This document shows positions 63,658 to 64,000 of a stretch of DNA of 64,000 bases, piece after piece (positions within the stretch are counted from its first letter, which is position 1; each line of letters begins with the position of its first letter). The stretch spans positions 1-64,000 of the forward strand of contig NZ_KK088566.1 in the NCBI RefSeq assembly GCF_000600335.2, given 5' to 3'. Under the pieces are notes generated by a model. That model did no database searches. It saw nothing but the letters and a program-made list of their open reading frames with translations, and had not been told where the DNA came from. Position numbers and translations under genes: made by a program. The stretch is from Rubellimicrobium mesophilum DSM 19309. Its GTDB lineage: Bacteria; Pseudomonadota; Alphaproteobacteria; Rhodobacterales; Rhodobacteraceae.

Positions 63658-63748
63658 ACGTAGGGTGCGCGCTCGCACGCACCGCTTGCCGTCATCGAAA
63701 TGCCAAGACGGAAGCCGGTCGTGGATGGTGCGTTCGACCGCCCGGGCC

Positions 63749-64000
63749 TCACGCCACCATCGCCTCGGCGGCCCGCAGGTCCACGCTGACGAGCTGGCTC
63801 ACCCCCCGCTCGGCCATCGTGACCCCGAACAGCCGGTCCATCCGCGACATCGTCACCGCGTGGTGCGTGATGACAAGGAACCGCGTCTCCGTCTCCCGCG
63901 CCATCGCGTCGAGCAGATCGCAGAACCGCGTCACGTTGGCGTCGTCGAGAGGCGCGTCCACCTCGTCCAGCACGCAGACCGGCGCGGGCGCCACCAGGAA
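63749..64000 (-). CDS. smc: Chromosome segregation protein SMC, C-terminal end (start beyond window)
   Basis: The last 83 residues of an SMC ATPase. Visible are the Walker B and D-loop region [19 protein letters not shown] and the following [20 protein letters not shown], which complete the ATP site with the N-terminal head. SMC compacts and orients the chromosome together with ScpAB. The rest lies past the window. The 91-bp gap before it holds a GTAGGGTGCG palindrome like the start of another extragenic repeat. Confidence 0.9.
   Translation of the reverse strand, partial: FLVAPAPVCVLDEVDAPLDDANVTRFCDLLDAMARETETRFLVITHHAVTMSRMDRLFGVTMAERGVSQLVSVDLRAAEAMVA

Overview
The window reads as a high-GC (about 70%) alphaproteobacterial chromosome segment, most likely from the Rhodobacteraceae/Paracoccaceae (order Rhodobacterales). 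The evidence is a long division and cell wall (dcw) cluster with two DUF2484 genes between murC and murB, an extended mraZ leader with a strong stem-loop, a DUF1127 gene followed by CUCCUCCC-loop hairpins of the CcsR/Cuckoo type known from Rhodobacter, and a meso-DAP type MurE. The genus cannot be named from the sequence alone.

Region 1 (1-22600, minus strand): the dcw cluster, in transcription order mraZ-rsmH-ftsL-ftsI-murE-murF-mraY-(GNAT)-murD-(secreted repeat protein)-[FAD protein on the opposite strand]-ftsW-murG-murC-DUF2484-DUF2484-[small plus-strand ORF]-murB-ddl-ftsQ-ftsA-ftsZ (cut by the window edge). Many genes overlap by 1-4 bases. Together they make lipid II and UDP-MurNAc-pentapeptide and assemble the divisome. 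Several genes that should be essential (ftsZ, murC, mraY, murE) carry single-base frameshifts, mostly in G/C runs. Further frameshifts sit in pyc, an SMP-30 gene and rarD, so most are probably sequence or assembly errors.

Region 2 (22601-25708): the mraZ leader with a perfect 13-bp stem-loop, an AT-rich island with DnaA-box-like motifs, mrp, and then the most interesting locus: a DUF1127 gene followed within 9 bases by nine tandem hairpins, each showing CUCCUCCC in its loop, the last ending in a U-rich tail. This is an enlarged version of the stress-induced CcsR/Cuckoo sRNA arrangement. R. sphaeroides has four CcsR RNAs next to its DUF1127 gene.

Region 3 (25760-46000): accessory and metabolic genes. 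They are a winged-helix/TolB-like/TPR regulator, a BenE transporter, a divergent Lrp/LysE pair, a UvrD-type helicase, pyruvate carboxylase, tRNA-Gly(GCC), an SMP-30 lactonase, a divergent Mn-catalase/DUF892 pair, LysR-DoxX-dioxygenase, galM, rarD, and a two-gene metallo-beta-lactamase-fold/DUF4336 unit. A 32-bp element is found at three places (12931, 30137, 41535), and a REP-like inverted pair at two (45539, 53631).

Region 4 (46108-64000, plus strand): an alpha-2-macroglobulin translationally coupled to penicillin-binding protein 1C, a zinc CDF exporter, a caa3-type cytochrome oxidase operon (coxB with a fused cytochrome c, a coxA-coxC fusion, a small membrane protein, ctaG, a triheme cytochrome c), a PQQ membrane glucose dehydrogenase, a lipid A synthase N-terminal-domain protein, and the C-terminal end of smc on the minus strand. 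This block looks like envelope defence plus an aerobic electron-transfer module.
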